Shown in pieces: positions 1 to 7,979 of a stretch of DNA of 64,000 nt. The notes below the pieces were generated by a model that was not told the origin of the DNA, ran no database searches, and was given only the letters and a program-made list of their open reading frames with translations. The DNA comes from Qipengyuania citrea (lineage in GTDB: Bacteria > Pseudomonadota > Alphaproteobacteria > Sphingomonadales > Sphingomonadaceae), in NCBI RefSeq assembly GCF_009828015.1, contig NZ_WTYG01000001.1, positions 372,001-436,000 on the forward strand, read 5' to 3'. Each line of letters starts with the position of its first letter. Within the stretch, counting starts at the first letter, position 1. A program made the position numbers and the translations under genes.

Positions 1-1099
1 TTCGATGCGCCAACCGCTGGGTATCGGCGCGGGCATCACCCCGTTCAACTTCCCCGCCATGATCCCGATGTGGATGTTCGGCATGGCGATCGCGGTGGGC
101 AACGCCTTTATCCTCAAGCCGTCCGAACGCGATCCCAGCGTGCCGATCCGGCTGGCCGAACTGTTCGTCGAGGCCGGCGCGCCCGAGGGGCTGCTGCAGG
201 TGGTCCACGGCGACAAGGAAATGGTCGATGCGATCCTCGATCACGAGGACATCGCCGCGGTCAGCTTCGTCGGGTCGAGCGATATCGCGCATTACGTCTA
301 CAAGCGCGGCGTCGCTGCGGGCAAGCGCGTCCAGGCGATGGGCGGCGCGAAGAACCACGGCATCGTCATGCCCGATGCCGATCTCGACCAGGTGGTGGGC
401 GATCTCGCCGGGGCCGCCTTCGGCTCCGCGGGTGAACGCTGCATGGCGCTGCCGGTGGTCGTGCCCGTGGGCGAGGACACCGCCGACAGGCTGCGCGAAA
501 AGCTGATCCCCGCGATCAATGCGCTGCGCATCGGCGTTTCGACCGATCCCGACGCGCATTACGGCCCCGTCGTCACGCCCGAGCACAAGGCGCGGATCGA
601 ACAGTGGATCGACACTGCCGAACAGGAAGGCGCCGAAGTCGTCATCGATGGCCGCGGTTTCACGCTGCAGGGGCACGAGAAGGGCTTCTTCGTCGGCCCG
701 ACGCTGCTCGACCGCGTCACCCCCGACATGGAAAGCTACCGCGAGGAGATTTTCGGACCCGTCCTGCAGATCGTGCGCGCCGACGATTTCGAGCATGCAC
801 TGCGGCTGCCGAGCGAGCACCAATACGGAAACGGTGTCGCCATCTTCACGCGCAACGGCCATGCGGCGCGCGAATTCGCCCACCGCGTGAATGTCGGTAT
901 GGTCGGGATCAACGTTCCGATTCCCGTCCCCGTCAGCTATCACAGCTTCGGCGGGTGGAAGCGTTCGGGCTTCGGCGACACCGACCAGTACGGCCAGGAA
1001 GGCCTGAAGTTCTGGACCAAGGCCAAGAAGGTCACCCAGCGCTGGCCCGATGGTGGCGGCGACGGATCGAACGCCTTCGTCATCCCCACGATGGGTTGA
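1..1099 (+). CDS. mmsA: methylmalonate-semialdehyde dehydrogenase (CoA-acylating), 5'-truncated by window edge
   Basis: Converts methylmalonate semialdehyde (from valine) with CoA and NAD+ to propionyl-CoA in the cytoplasm. The reading frame is open from the left edge, so roughly the first quarter of the usual ~500-residue protein lies outside the window. Visible features are the family-typical FNFPAMIPMWM segment, the NAD-pocket FILKPSERDPSVP segment, and the nucleophile motif FGSAGERCMALP, whose Cys is about residue 146 of the visible part. The C-terminus (YHSFGGWKRSGFGD, then GLKFWTKAKKVTQRW) is complete. It is followed on the same strand by the other valine-degradation enzymes and mmsB, which supports MmsA over a generic aldehyde dehydrogenase. 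Confidence 0.95.
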   Translation, partial: SMRQPLGIGAGITPFNFPAMIPMWMFGMAIAVGNAFILKPSERDPSVPIRLAELFVEAGAPEGLLQVVHGDKEMVDAILDHEDIAAVSFVGSSDIAHYVYKRGVAAGKRVQAMGGAKNHGIVMPDADLDQVVGDLAGAAFGSAGERCMALPVVVPVGEDTADRLREKLIPAINALRIGVSTDPDAHYGPVVTPEHKARIEQWIDTAEQEGAEVVIDGRGFTLQGHEKGFFVGPTLLDRVTPDMESYREEIFGPVLQIVRADDFEHALRLPSEHQYGNGVAIFTRNGHAAREFAHRVNVGMVGINVPIPVPVSYHSFGGWKRSGFGDTDQYGQEGLKFWTKAKKVTQRWPDGGGDGSNAFVIPTMG

Positions 1100-1131
1100 A
1101 TGCCGCGGCAGGCGGTAGGGAGAGAGACACG

Positions 1132-1602
1132 ATGAAACGATCACTGCTTACCGCCGCCCTGCCGCTGGCACTGCTGGCTGCCGCCTGTTCGGACGGGCCG
1201 GACGAGGCGGCTGCGCCCGAGCCGGCCGAAACGATGATGCCGGTCGAACCCGATGGCGGGATTGGTGACGGCGCCGGACCGCCGGGCCCCGTCACTGCCG
1301 AAACCATTCCCGCCGCGTTCCGGGGCGTTTGGGACTATGTCGAGGGCAGCTGCGATCCGGCTTCCGACCTGCGCGTCGAGATCGGGCCCGAGACCATGCA
1401 GTTCTACGAATCGTTCGGCGAAGTGACACGGATCGAAGTCGCAGGCCCACAGGACATCGTCGTTTCGCTGGCGATGGAAGGTGAAGGCGAGACATGGGAG
1501 ATGGTGCGCCGCTTCACGCTGTCCGACGACGGGCGCAGGCTGACCCCGGCGGCGGTTGGCGACGACCAGTTCGAGCCCATGCCGCTTAAGAAATGCGAAT
1601 AG
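1132..1602 (+). CDS. putative lipoprotein of unknown function
   Basis: 156-residue protein with a lipoprotein signal: MKR, a hydrophobic stretch, then the lipobox LLAAAC near residue 19. The mature part starts with an Asp/Glu/Pro-rich linker (about residues 20-55). A compact globular region follows, starting IPAAFRGVWDYVEGSCDP and ending KKCE, with two Cys that could form a disulfide in the periplasm. The start is set by GGGAGAGAG just upstream; a longer in-frame extension would run antisense-like through mmsA and was rejected. It sits 32 bases after mmsA and 11 before the I78 inhibitor gene, probably co-transcribed. No function can be assigned. Confidence 0.75.
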   Translation: MKRSLLTAALPLALLAAACSDGPDEAAAPEPAETMMPVEPDGGIGDGAGPPGPVTAETIPAAFRGVWDYVEGSCDPASDLRVEIGPETMQFYESFGEVTRIEVAGPQDIVVSLAMEGEGETWEMVRRFTLSDDGRRLTPAAVGDDQFEPMPLKKCE

Positions 1603-1613
1603 GAGTGTTGCCC

Positions 1614-1919
1614 ATGCGTATCCTGGCCCTTCCCGTCCTGGCGCTGCCGCTGGCCGCCTGCGCGGGGTATTCCGAACCCGCGCCCTCCCCGTCGAATCCC
1701 GGCGATGCGATGCGCGGCAGCTGCAATGCCGAACCGGCACAGGCCCATGTCGGCCAGCAGGCGACCGAGCGGACCGGCGCAGCCATCCTTGCCGAAAGCG
1801 GCGCCGAGGTGCTCCGCTGGGGGCCGCCGAACTCGGCCTGGACGATGGACTACCGCACCGACCGCGTGAACGTGCGCTATGACGAGGCGCGGCAGATCAC
1901 CGAGATCACCTGCGGGTGA
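1614..1919 (+). CDS. I78-family peptidase inhibitor lipoprotein
   Basis: 101-residue small secreted lipoprotein. The signal MRILALPVLALPLAAC ends in a lipobox Cys. The mature part matches the I78 proteinase-inhibitor family (potato-inhibitor-I-like fold): VGQQATERTGAAIL, then RWGPPNSAWTMDYRTDRVNV and a terminal ITEITCG. Family members inhibit serine proteases in the periplasm or outside the cell; the target here is unknown. The start at 1614 has AGGAG at 1601-1605; an in-frame ATG at 1593 is less likely because it overlaps the preceding gene and has no good RBS. The stop overlaps the next gene's GTG start by four bases (GTGA). Confidence 0.85.
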   Translation: MRILALPVLALPLAACAGYSEPAPSPSNPGDAMRGSCNAEPAQAHVGQQATERTGAAILAESGAEVLRWGPPNSAWTMDYRTDRVNVRYDEARQITEITCG

Positions 1920-2302
1920 AGCGCCGCCACGCCTCCAGCGGATCGCCCTTCGAAGCGCAGTTCGGCTTCGCCCGCGCGGTCCGCCAAGGCGATCGCATCC
2001 TGGTCGCCGGCACCGGCCCGATCGAGGTTGACGGCACCTCGACACCGGGCGATGCCGCGGCTCAGGCCGAACGCTGCTTCACGCTGATCCTGCGCGCCGT
2101 CGAAGACCTTGGCGGCAGCGCGAAGGATGTCGTGCGCACGCGCATGCTGCTGACTGATCCGGCCGACCAGCAGGCGATCGGCGAAGTCCACGCGCGGTTC
2201 TTCGGCGAGGCCCGCCCCGCCGCAACGATGGCAGGCGTGGCTTGGCTCTGCCGACCGGAATGGAAAGTCGAGATCGAGGCCGAAGCAATCATCGAAGGCT
2301 GA
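1916..2302 (+). CDS. RidA/YjgF-family protein
   Basis: 128-residue member of the Rid (YjgF/YER057c/UK114) superfamily, whose archetypes hydrolyse reactive enamines/imines released by PLP enzymes. Family features seen are VRQGDRILVAGTGP near the N-terminus, a central QAERCFTLILRAVEDLGG helix, VVRTRMLLTDP, and a C-terminal RPAATMAGVAWL...VEIEAEAI block. The Arg lies before the Pro rather than in the strict archetypal position, so it may belong to another Rid subgroup with different chemistry. It starts with GTG inside the stop of the I78 gene, suggesting translational coupling. Its place within the valine-catabolic run may be incidental. Confidence 0.85.
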   Translation: MKRRHASSGSPFEAQFGFARAVRQGDRILVAGTGPIEVDGTSTPGDAAAQAERCFTLILRAVEDLGGSAKDVVRTRMLLTDPADQQAIGEVHARFFGEARPAATMAGVAWLCRPEWKVEIEAEAIIEG

Positions 2303-2350
2303 CCGCCGCAGCCCTTTTCACCTCCCCCCACCACCGCTAGGTCACCCGCC

Positions 2351-3496
2351 ATGACAGGACAATTTCAGCTTACCGAAGAGCAGCTCGCGATCCAGGAAGT
2401 GGCGCAGCGCTTCACCGCCGACAACATCACTCCGCATGCGGGCGAATGGGACGAGAAATCGCATTTCCCGCGCGACGTGATCAAGAGCACGGCCGAACTC
2501 GGTTTCGGCGCGATCTACGTTTCGGAAGAAAGCGGCGGGATCGGGCTCGGCCGGCTGGAGGCTGCGCTCATCATGGAGGCGATGGCCTATGGCTGCCCCA
2601 CCACCAGCGCCTTCATCTCGATCCACAACATGGCTAGCTGGATGATCGACAGTTTCGGCAGCCAGGACGTGAAGGACCGTTATCTTCCCGACCTCGTCAG
2701 CATGGACAAGATCGCCAGCTACTGCCTGACCGAACCAGGCAGCGGTTCGGATGCCGCAGGCCTCAAGGCCAACGCGGTGCGCGACGGCGATCACTACGTT
2801 CTCAACGGGACCAAGCAGTTCATTTCGGGCGGGGGCGTCAACGATGTCTACGTCACCATGGTCCGCACGGGAGAACACAAGACCAAGGGCATCACCTGCC
2901 TCGTCATCGACAAGGACACGCCGGGCGTTTCCTTCGGCAAGCCGGAGAAGAAGCTCGGCTGGAACGCCTCCCCCACCGCGCAGGTCATTTTCGAGGATGC
3001 GCGCGTACCGGTTGCCAATCGCGTTGGCGACGAAGGCGAGGGGTTCCGCTTTGCGATGATGGGCCTCGACGGCGGCCGGCTCAACATCGGGGCCTGTTCA
3101 CTGGGCGGGGCGCAGCGCTGCCTCGACGAAGCGGTGGCCTACACCAAGGACCGCAAGCAGTTCGACACACCCATTGCGGATTTCCAGAACACACAGTTCA
3201 TGCTTGCCGACATGGCAACCGACCTCGAAGCGGCCCGCGCGCTGCTGTATCTCGCAGCGGCCAAGGTGACCGACAACGCACCCGACAAGTCGCGTTATTC
3301 CGCGATGGCCAAACGGCTCGCGACCGACAATGGCAGCAAGATCGTCAACGATGCGCTGCAGCTGTTCGGCGGCTATGACTATCTCAGGGAATATCCGATC
3401 GAACGCTTCTGGCGCGATCTGCGCGTGCATTCGATCCTCGAAGGCACCAACCAGGTCATGCGCATGATCGTGGGCCGCGATTTGCTGCGCCAGTGA
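2351..3496 (+). CDS. acyl-CoA dehydrogenase, probable isobutyryl-CoA dehydrogenase
   Basis: 381-residue flavoprotein of the acyl-CoA dehydrogenase family. It oxidises a short branched acyl-CoA to the 2-enoyl-CoA and passes electrons to electron-transfer flavoprotein. The N-terminal helical domain starts with TEEQLAIQEVAQRF. The middle beta domain carries YCLTEPGSGSDAAGLK and GTKQFISGGGVNDVYV. The C-terminal helical domain carries KDRKQFDTPI, LQLFGGYDYLREYPIERFWRD and the catalytic-Glu motif SILEGTNQVMRMI. The substrate is assigned from context: it is followed by 3-hydroxyisobutyryl-CoA hydrolase, enoyl-CoA hydratase and mmsB, the valine pathway order. ATG is preceded by a weak RBS. Confidence 0.9.
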   Translation: MTGQFQLTEEQLAIQEVAQRFTADNITPHAGEWDEKSHFPRDVIKSTAELGFGAIYVSEESGGIGLGRLEAALIMEAMAYGCPTTSAFISIHNMASWMIDSFGSQDVKDRYLPDLVSMDKIASYCLTEPGSGSDAAGLKANAVRDGDHYVLNGTKQFISGGGVNDVYVTMVRTGEHKTKGITCLVIDKDTPGVSFGKPEKKLGWNASPTAQVIFEDARVPVANRVGDEGEGFRFAMMGLDGGRLNIGACSLGGAQRCLDEAVAYTKDRKQFDTPIADFQNTQFMLADMATDLEAARALLYLAAAKVTDNAPDKSRYSAMAKRLATDNGSKIVNDALQLFGGYDYLREYPIERFWRDLRVHSILEGTNQVMRMIVGRDLLRQ

Positions 3497-3526
3497 CCGC
3501 GACCGGCGGCAGAATGAGAAGACCCC

Positions 3527-4579
3527 ATGACTGAGAACCTCAACATCCACGCGCATGGCCGCACCGGCCATATCTCGCTCAACCGCCCCAAGGCGCTGCA
3601 TGCCCTGACGCTCGACATGTGCCATGGCATAAGCGCCGCGCTGGCAGGCTGGGCCGAAGATGACGCAGTCGAGGCCGTCATCCTCGACCACGCCGAAGGG
3701 CGCGGCTTCTGCGCGGGGGGCGACATCAATCTCCTGCGCCATTCCGCGCTCAACGATGGCGGGAAAAGCGGGCGCGAATTCTTCCACGACGAATACCGGC
3801 TCAACCACCAGATGTTCGAATACGGCAAGCCCATCGTCGCCTTCATGGACGGCATCACCATGGGCGGCGGCGTCGGTATCGCGCTGCCGTGCAAATATCG
3901 CGTCGCGACCGAGAACACGCGCTTCGCCATGCCCGAAAGCGGGATTGGCCTGTTCCCCGACGTCGGTGGCGGCTGGCACTTGTCGCGGCTGGGCGGGCGG
4001 CTCGGCCAGTTCCTCGCGCTGACCGGTGCGCGGCTCGACGGTGCGGAATGCGTCTGGGCGGGTATCGCCACGCATTACCTGCCGGCTGAGAAACTCGCCG
4101 AAGCCAAGGCCCGGATTATCGAACATCCCGACCGGATCGGCGGGATCCTGTCCGAACTTTCCACCACCCCGCCGCCCGCGCGGCTGGAAGAGAATGCCGC
4201 GCTGATCAAGAAACACTTCGCCTCGGATCGCTATGAGGACATCCTCCGCAGCCTCGAGGCAGACGACAGCGAATGGGCGGCGAAGGAGCTCGCCACGCTG
4301 CGCGGCAAGAGCCCGCAGACCTGCAAGGTCGCGCTGCGCCAGCTGAGCGAGAGCGAACATCTCGGCAGCTTCGCCGACAACATGCGCATGGAATATCGCA
4401 TCGCCAGCCGCGTGCTGACCCGGCCCGATTTCGCCGAGGGCGTGCGCGCGGTGATCGTCGACAAGACGAACGACCCGCAATGGGACCCCGCAGCGCCCGA
4501 GGACGTCAGCGAAGAACTGATCGACAGCATCTTCGCCCCGCTTCCCGAGGGCGCGGAATGGACGCCGCTTGAACGGTGA
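3527..4579 (+). CDS. 3-hydroxyisobutyryl-CoA hydrolase
   Basis: 350-residue crotonase-fold thioesterase that releases 3-hydroxyisobutyrate from its CoA ester. This step is specific to valine degradation and prevents build-up of methacrylyl-CoA precursors. Diagnostic motifs are HISLNRPKALHALT, the oxyanion-hole segment GRGFCAGGDINLL, DGITMGGGVGIALP, and MPESGIGLFPDVGGGWHLSRL, the last typical of HIBCH rather than hydratases. The C-terminal part (about residues 250-350) is the longer tail that separates HIBCH from ~260-residue enoyl-CoA hydratases. It lies 30 bases after the dehydrogenase gene and 105 before the hydratase gene. Confidence 0.92.
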   Translation: MTENLNIHAHGRTGHISLNRPKALHALTLDMCHGISAALAGWAEDDAVEAVILDHAEGRGFCAGGDINLLRHSALNDGGKSGREFFHDEYRLNHQMFEYGKPIVAFMDGITMGGGVGIALPCKYRVATENTRFAMPESGIGLFPDVGGGWHLSRLGGRLGQFLALTGARLDGAECVWAGIATHYLPAEKLAEAKARIIEHPDRIGGILSELSTTPPPARLEENAALIKKHFASDRYEDILRSLEADDSEWAAKELATLRGKSPQTCKVALRQLSESEHLGSFADNMRMEYRIASRVLTRPDFAEGVRAVIVDKTNDPQWDPAAPEDVSEELIDSIFAPLPEGAEWTPLER

Positions 4580-4587
4580 TATCCGTC

Positions 4588-4607
4588 GCCCCTGCGCAGG
4601 CAGGGGC
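4588..4607. repeat. REP-like intergenic palindrome
   Basis: A perfect 8-bp inverted repeat, GCCCCTGC and GCAGGGGC, with a 4-base GCAG loop, lies in the 105-base gap between the hydrolase and hydratase genes. The flanks (CGTC before, CCAT after) look like a common GC-rich palindromic intergenic element of alphaproteobacteria. There is no T-run, so it is not a classical terminator; it could stabilise the upstream mRNA or reduce readthrough. Only one copy was noticed in this window, so repeat status is an inference. Confidence 0.5.
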
Positions 4608-4684
4608 CCATACGCCGTTGCAGTTCCGCGCGGCCGACAAGTCATCTAGGCTCCTGACTTCGCAGGAGCGACGTGGAGAGAACA

Positions 4685-5467
4685 TTGGCTTACGAAACCA
4701 TCACCGTCGAAAAACGTGACGCGGTCACGCTGATCACGCTCAACCGTCCCAAGGCGCTCAACGCGCTCAACAGCACGATCCTTGCGGAATTGACCGAGGC
4801 CTTCGCCGCCTATGAAGCGGACAAGAGCCAGCTTTGTGCAGTCCTGACCGGTTCGGGCGACAAGGCTTTCGCCGCGGGCGCGGACATCAAGGAAATGAGC
4901 GAGAAGGCCGCGGCCGATTTCTACCTCGAGGATTTCTTCAGCCCCTGGACGAGCGAGATCGTCAAGAAGACGCGCAAGCCGTGGATCGCGGCGGTCAACG
5001 GCTTCGCGCTGGGTGGCGGCTGCGAGCTCGCCATGATGGCCGATTTCATCATCGCGAGCGAAAACGCCAAGTTCGGCCAGCCCGAGATCAAGCTGGGCGT
5101 CGCGCCGGGCATGGGCGGATCGCAGCGTCTGACCAGGGCGGTCGGCAAGTCGAAGGCGATGGAGATGTGCCTGACCGGCCGGATGATGGATGCCACGGAA
5201 GCCGAGCGCAGCAATCTGGTCGCGCGCGTCGTGCCGCATGACACGCTGCTCGACGAAGCGCTGAAGACCGCGGCGCAGATCGCCAGCATGCCGCCGATGG
5301 CCGCGATCGCAAACAAGGAAATGGTCAATGCGGCCTTCGAAACCAGCCTCGACCAGGGCCTGATCATCGAACGGCGCATCTTCCAGATCCTCGCCGCGAG
5401 CGAGGACAAGGCTGAGGGCATGGCCGCCTTCGTCGAGAAGCGCGAGGGCAAGTGGAAGGGGAAATAA
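4685..5467 (+). CDS. enoyl-CoA hydratase
   Basis: 260-residue crotonase-family hydratase that adds water to 2-enoyl-CoA, probably methacrylyl-CoA in this pathway. It has [14 protein letters not shown], the oxyanion-hole segment [12 protein letters not shown], the catalytic-Glu segments [16 protein letters not shown] and [20 protein letters not shown], and a normal ~260-residue length. I chose the TTG at 4685, which gives [10 protein letters not shown], the usual N-terminus of the family, with GGAGAG upstream. An in-frame GTG at 4673 with AGGAG would add four residues and cannot be excluded. It is followed 49 bases later by mmsB. Confidence 0.92.
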   Translation: MAYETITVEKRDAVTLITLNRPKALNALNSTILAELTEAFAAYEADKSQLCAVLTGSGDKAFAAGADIKEMSEKAAADFYLEDFFSPWTSEIVKKTRKPWIAAVNGFALGGGCELAMMADFIIASENAKFGQPEIKLGVAPGMGGSQRLTRAVGKSKAMEMCLTGRMMDATEAERSNLVARVVPHDTLLDEALKTAAQIASMPPMAAIANKEMVNAAFETSLDQGLIIERRIFQILAASEDKAEGMAAFVEKREGKWKGK

Positions 5468-5496
5468 TCCCTCCTGTCACGAGAAAAGAATACGCG

Positions 5497-5514
5497 GAGA
5501 GAGAGAGAGAGAGA
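5497..5514 (+). repeat. (GA)9 dinucleotide repeat in the mmsB ribosome-binding region
   Basis: Nine uninterrupted GA units end two bases before the mmsB ATG and replace a discrete Shine-Dalgarno sequence; several GGAG/GAGAG registers are available. Simple repeats of this kind can change length by slippage and would then alter spacing to the start codon. Confidence 0.85.
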
Positions 5515-5516
5515 AC

Positions 5517-6383
5517 ATGAAAATCGCCTTCATCGGCCTTGGCAATATGGGTGGCGGGATGGCCGCCAACCTCGTGAAGGCCGGGCATGCCGTGAATGCC
5601 TTCGACCTTTCGGAAGGAGCACTCGCGACAGCCAAGGACAACGGTTGCACGCCCTTCACCGATGCTTCCGAGGCCGTGCAAGACGTCGATGCGGTGGTTT
5701 CAATGCTGCCCAATGGCGGGATCGTGAAGTCGGTCTATGAAGGCAGCGTGATCGGCAAGGCGCTCGCAGGCGCGGTGCTGCTTGATTGCTCGACCATCGA
5801 TGTCGCCACCGCCAAGGAGGTTATCGCCAAGGCCGAGTCCGCCGGTTACGACATGGTCGACGCCCCCGTTTCGGGCGGGATCGCGGCCGCGAATGGCGGC
5901 ACGCTGACCTTCATGGTCGGTGGCACCGAAAAGGCGTTCGCCCGCGCCGAGGAGGTGCTGCAGGCCATGGGCAAGGCCGTGATCCAGGCGGGCGACGCAG
6001 GCGCCGGCCAGACCGCCAAGATCTGCAACAACATGCTGCTCGCCATCTCGATGATCGGCACCGCCGAGGCAATGAAGATGGCCGAGAAGCTCGGGCTCGA
6101 TCCGCAGAAGTTCTACGAGATCAGTTCGCAGTCCTCGGGCTATTGCTGGTCCTTGAATGCCTACACACCCCTGCCCGGCGTCGGCGTCGAAAGCCCGGCG
6201 GACAAGGATTACCAGGGCGGTTTCGCCACCGGCCTGATGCTCAAGGATCTCAAGCTGGCGATGGAAGCCGCCGAGACCGCCGATGCCTCGACCCCGCTCG
6301 GTCGCCACGCGAAGGAGCTTTACGAGCAATTCGCCGAGGACAATGCCGGGCTCGATTTCAGCGCGATCATCAAAACGCTCTGA
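5517..6383 (+). CDS. mmsB: 3-hydroxyisobutyrate dehydrogenase
   Basis: 288-residue beta-hydroxyacid dehydrogenase that oxidises 3-hydroxyisobutyrate to methylmalonate semialdehyde with NAD+, feeding MmsA. It has an N-terminal Rossmann motif GLGNMGGGMAANL, the substrate-binding signature DAPVSGGIAAANGGTLTFMVGG, and the catalytic-Lys motif GQTAKICNNMLL. The C-terminal helical domain ends in a DFSAIIKTL tail usual for MmsB. It is the last gene of the valine block. Its 3' end overlaps the convergent Nmad3 gene by 14 bases. Confidence 0.95.
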   Translation: MKIAFIGLGNMGGGMAANLVKAGHAVNAFDLSEGALATAKDNGCTPFTDASEAVQDVDAVVSMLPNGGIVKSVYEGSVIGKALAGAVLLDCSTIDVATAKEVIAKAESAGYDMVDAPVSGGIAAANGGTLTFMVGGTEKAFARAEEVLQAMGKAVIQAGDAGAGQTAKICNNMLLAISMIGTAEAMKMAEKLGLDPQKFYEISSQSSGYCWSLNAYTPLPGVGVESPADKDYQGGFATGLMLKDLKLAMEAAETADASTPLGRHAKELYEQFAEDNAGLDFSAIIKTL

Positions 6384-7092
6384 TCTCCTCCAGCACCCGC
6401 CCGAGCCATTCACGCGGGGCCGTGCGGCGGCCGATATCGGCGACGAATTCCTGCCCGCGCGCCACGCTCTTGAGCCGTCCGTCACGCAACCAGCGGTCGG
6501 CGCGGTCGTGATAGCTCAGCCCCCCGCGCTTCAACCATGCGGGGCGCTGCCATAGCGAAGGCGGCCCCCCGGGCACGGTGAGACGCAGCGCATCGCTCGC
6601 TTGCCGGGCTTCCACGCCGGGGCCTGCATAGATCACGTCGTTGCGCGCATGGAGCGCCAGCGCATGCGGATGGCCGCGCTCGACCAGATAGTCGGGTGCG
6701 CCACGTGTAAGATCGACGATCTCCGCGACTTCGAGATAGCCGAAAATCCGGTGGTGGAGATCGCCGCCTTCCTCGCGGAAGAGGCCGAAGAACAGGAACA
6801 CGTCCCCCAGCCCCACGCCCCGGTTCGCCAGATGCGTCTGCGCCGCACCGCATTGGCCGAACAGGCAGGTGCCATCGGCGAGGAACATCGGGTCGTGGTG
6901 GCACAGCGTGCCCGCATCGACCCGCCCCCGGCTGGCACGCGCGGCATGTTCGCCCAGCCCGAGATCGCCATAGGTCGTGCGCGAGGCGGTACCGGCCGGG
7001 ATCGGCAGGCTGACCGGCCGACTCTCCACGATCGGCGACGCGCCGCCGCCAGAAGCGCTGTCGAACCCCTTGCGAGAGAAGATAATTCGCAC
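6370..7092 (-). CDS. Nmad3-family protein (nucleotide modification associated domain 3)
   Basis: 240-residue protein. The N-terminus VRIIFSRKGFDSASGGGASPI followed by VSLPIPAG matches the characteristic start of Nmad3 proteins. That domain was predicted from phage genome context to act in nucleotide or DNA-base modification. Further motifs are TYGDLGLGEHA, CHHDPMF, QCGAAQTHLANRGVGLGDVFLFFGLFR and RIFGYLEVAEI, rich in Cys/His and resembling a catalytic core. The GTG start at 7092 places the family N-terminus exactly; longer in-frame starts run into the divergent NTP-transferase gene. No phage genes are nearby, so the host role is unknown. Confidence 0.75.
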   Translation of the reverse strand: MRIIFSRKGFDSASGGGASPIVESRPVSLPIPAGTASRTTYGDLGLGEHAARASRGRVDAGTLCHHDPMFLADGTCLFGQCGAAQTHLANRGVGLGDVFLFFGLFREEGGDLHHRIFGYLEVAEIVDLTRGAPDYLVERGHPHALALHARNDVIYAGPGVEARQASDALRLTVPGGPPSLWQRPAWLKRGGLSYHDRADRWLRDGRLKSVARGQEFVADIGRRTAPREWLGRVLEEIRAF

Positions 7093-7156
7093 GCCAACCC
7101 CGTGCCTTAAGCGCGCGGCAGTGACAACCGCGCCATTCGGCCCTATTTGCGCGCCC

Positions 7157-7966
7157 ATGACACACGACAACAATGGCAAGGTCACCGCGCTCATCATGGC
7201 AGGCAAGCGTTCGGGCGTGCTCGACCCGCTCGCCGAGCGCGCTGGTGTCGCGCAGAAATGCGTCGTTCCCGTCGGCGGCATGCCGATGATCGAACGCGTT
7301 GTGATGAATGTCGCCGCCAGCCCGCGCATCGGCGAGATCCGCGTCGTGGCGCATGAAGCCGACGAGATCGCCGCCATTCCCTCGATCGCCAAGCTCCAGG
7401 CCGAGGGCCGGCTGGTGTTCAAGCCCGGCGCGTTCAATCTGGTCGACAGCGTCTTTGCCGGGGCAGAGGGCGCGGACTATCCGCTGCTGATCACCACCGC
7501 GGACAACTGCCTGTGGCTGCCCGAGGACTTCACCGAGTTTGCCGATAAGGCAATTGCCAGCAAGGCAGGCGCTGCGGCTGCACTGGCGCATAAGGAAGAC
7601 GTCCGTGCCGCCGATCCGCAGGGCCAGTCGCGGTTCTACGAATTTTCCGATGGCGGATATTCAAACTGCAATGCCTATTGGATCGGTACCCCGCAGGCGC
7701 TCGCGGCAGCCGAGATCATGCGCGGCGGCGGGCAGTTCGTGAAATTCCCGCGCCGGATTGCCAAGGCGTTCGGCGTGATCAACCTGATCCGCTTCTTCCT
7801 CGGCTGGGGAACGAAGGAAAAGCTCTTCGCGCAGGTTTCGCGCCGCTTCGGGTTCTCGATGGTGCCGATCGAGATGAGCCATGGCCACTGCGCCATCGAC
7901 GTCGACAACGAGCGCACGTTCCAGGTTACCGAAAAGCTGCTGGCGAAGCGGCTCGCAGCCGCCTGA
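7157..7966 (+). CDS. NTP transferase domain (MobA/GlmU-like nucleotidyltransferase)
   Basis: 269-residue protein with a Rossmann-like nucleotidyltransferase domain. ALIMAGKRSGVLDPLA and QKCVVPVGGMPMIERVV near the N-terminus correspond to the nucleotide-binding G-rich loop and Lys-containing strand. LITTADNCLWLP and HGHCAIDVDNERTF supply candidate metal-binding Asp residues. It probably transfers NMP onto a phosphorylated sugar, alditol or small head group; the substrate is not evident. It starts 64 bases from the divergent Nmad3 gene. The flippase gene begins 13 bases downstream, which suggests a role in making a lipid-linked or exported glycan precursor. Confidence 0.75.
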   Translation: MTHDNNGKVTALIMAGKRSGVLDPLAERAGVAQKCVVPVGGMPMIERVVMNVAASPRIGEIRVVAHEADEIAAIPSIAKLQAEGRLVFKPGAFNLVDSVFAGAEGADYPLLITTADNCLWLPEDFTEFADKAIASKAGAAAALAHKEDVRAADPQGQSRFYEFSDGGYSNCNAYWIGTPQALAAAEIMRGGGQFVKFPRRIAKAFGVINLIRFFLGWGTKEKLFAQVSRRFGFSMVPIEMSHGHCAIDVDNERTFQVTEKLLAKRLAAA

Positions 7967-7979
7967 CACCGGCCGCACG

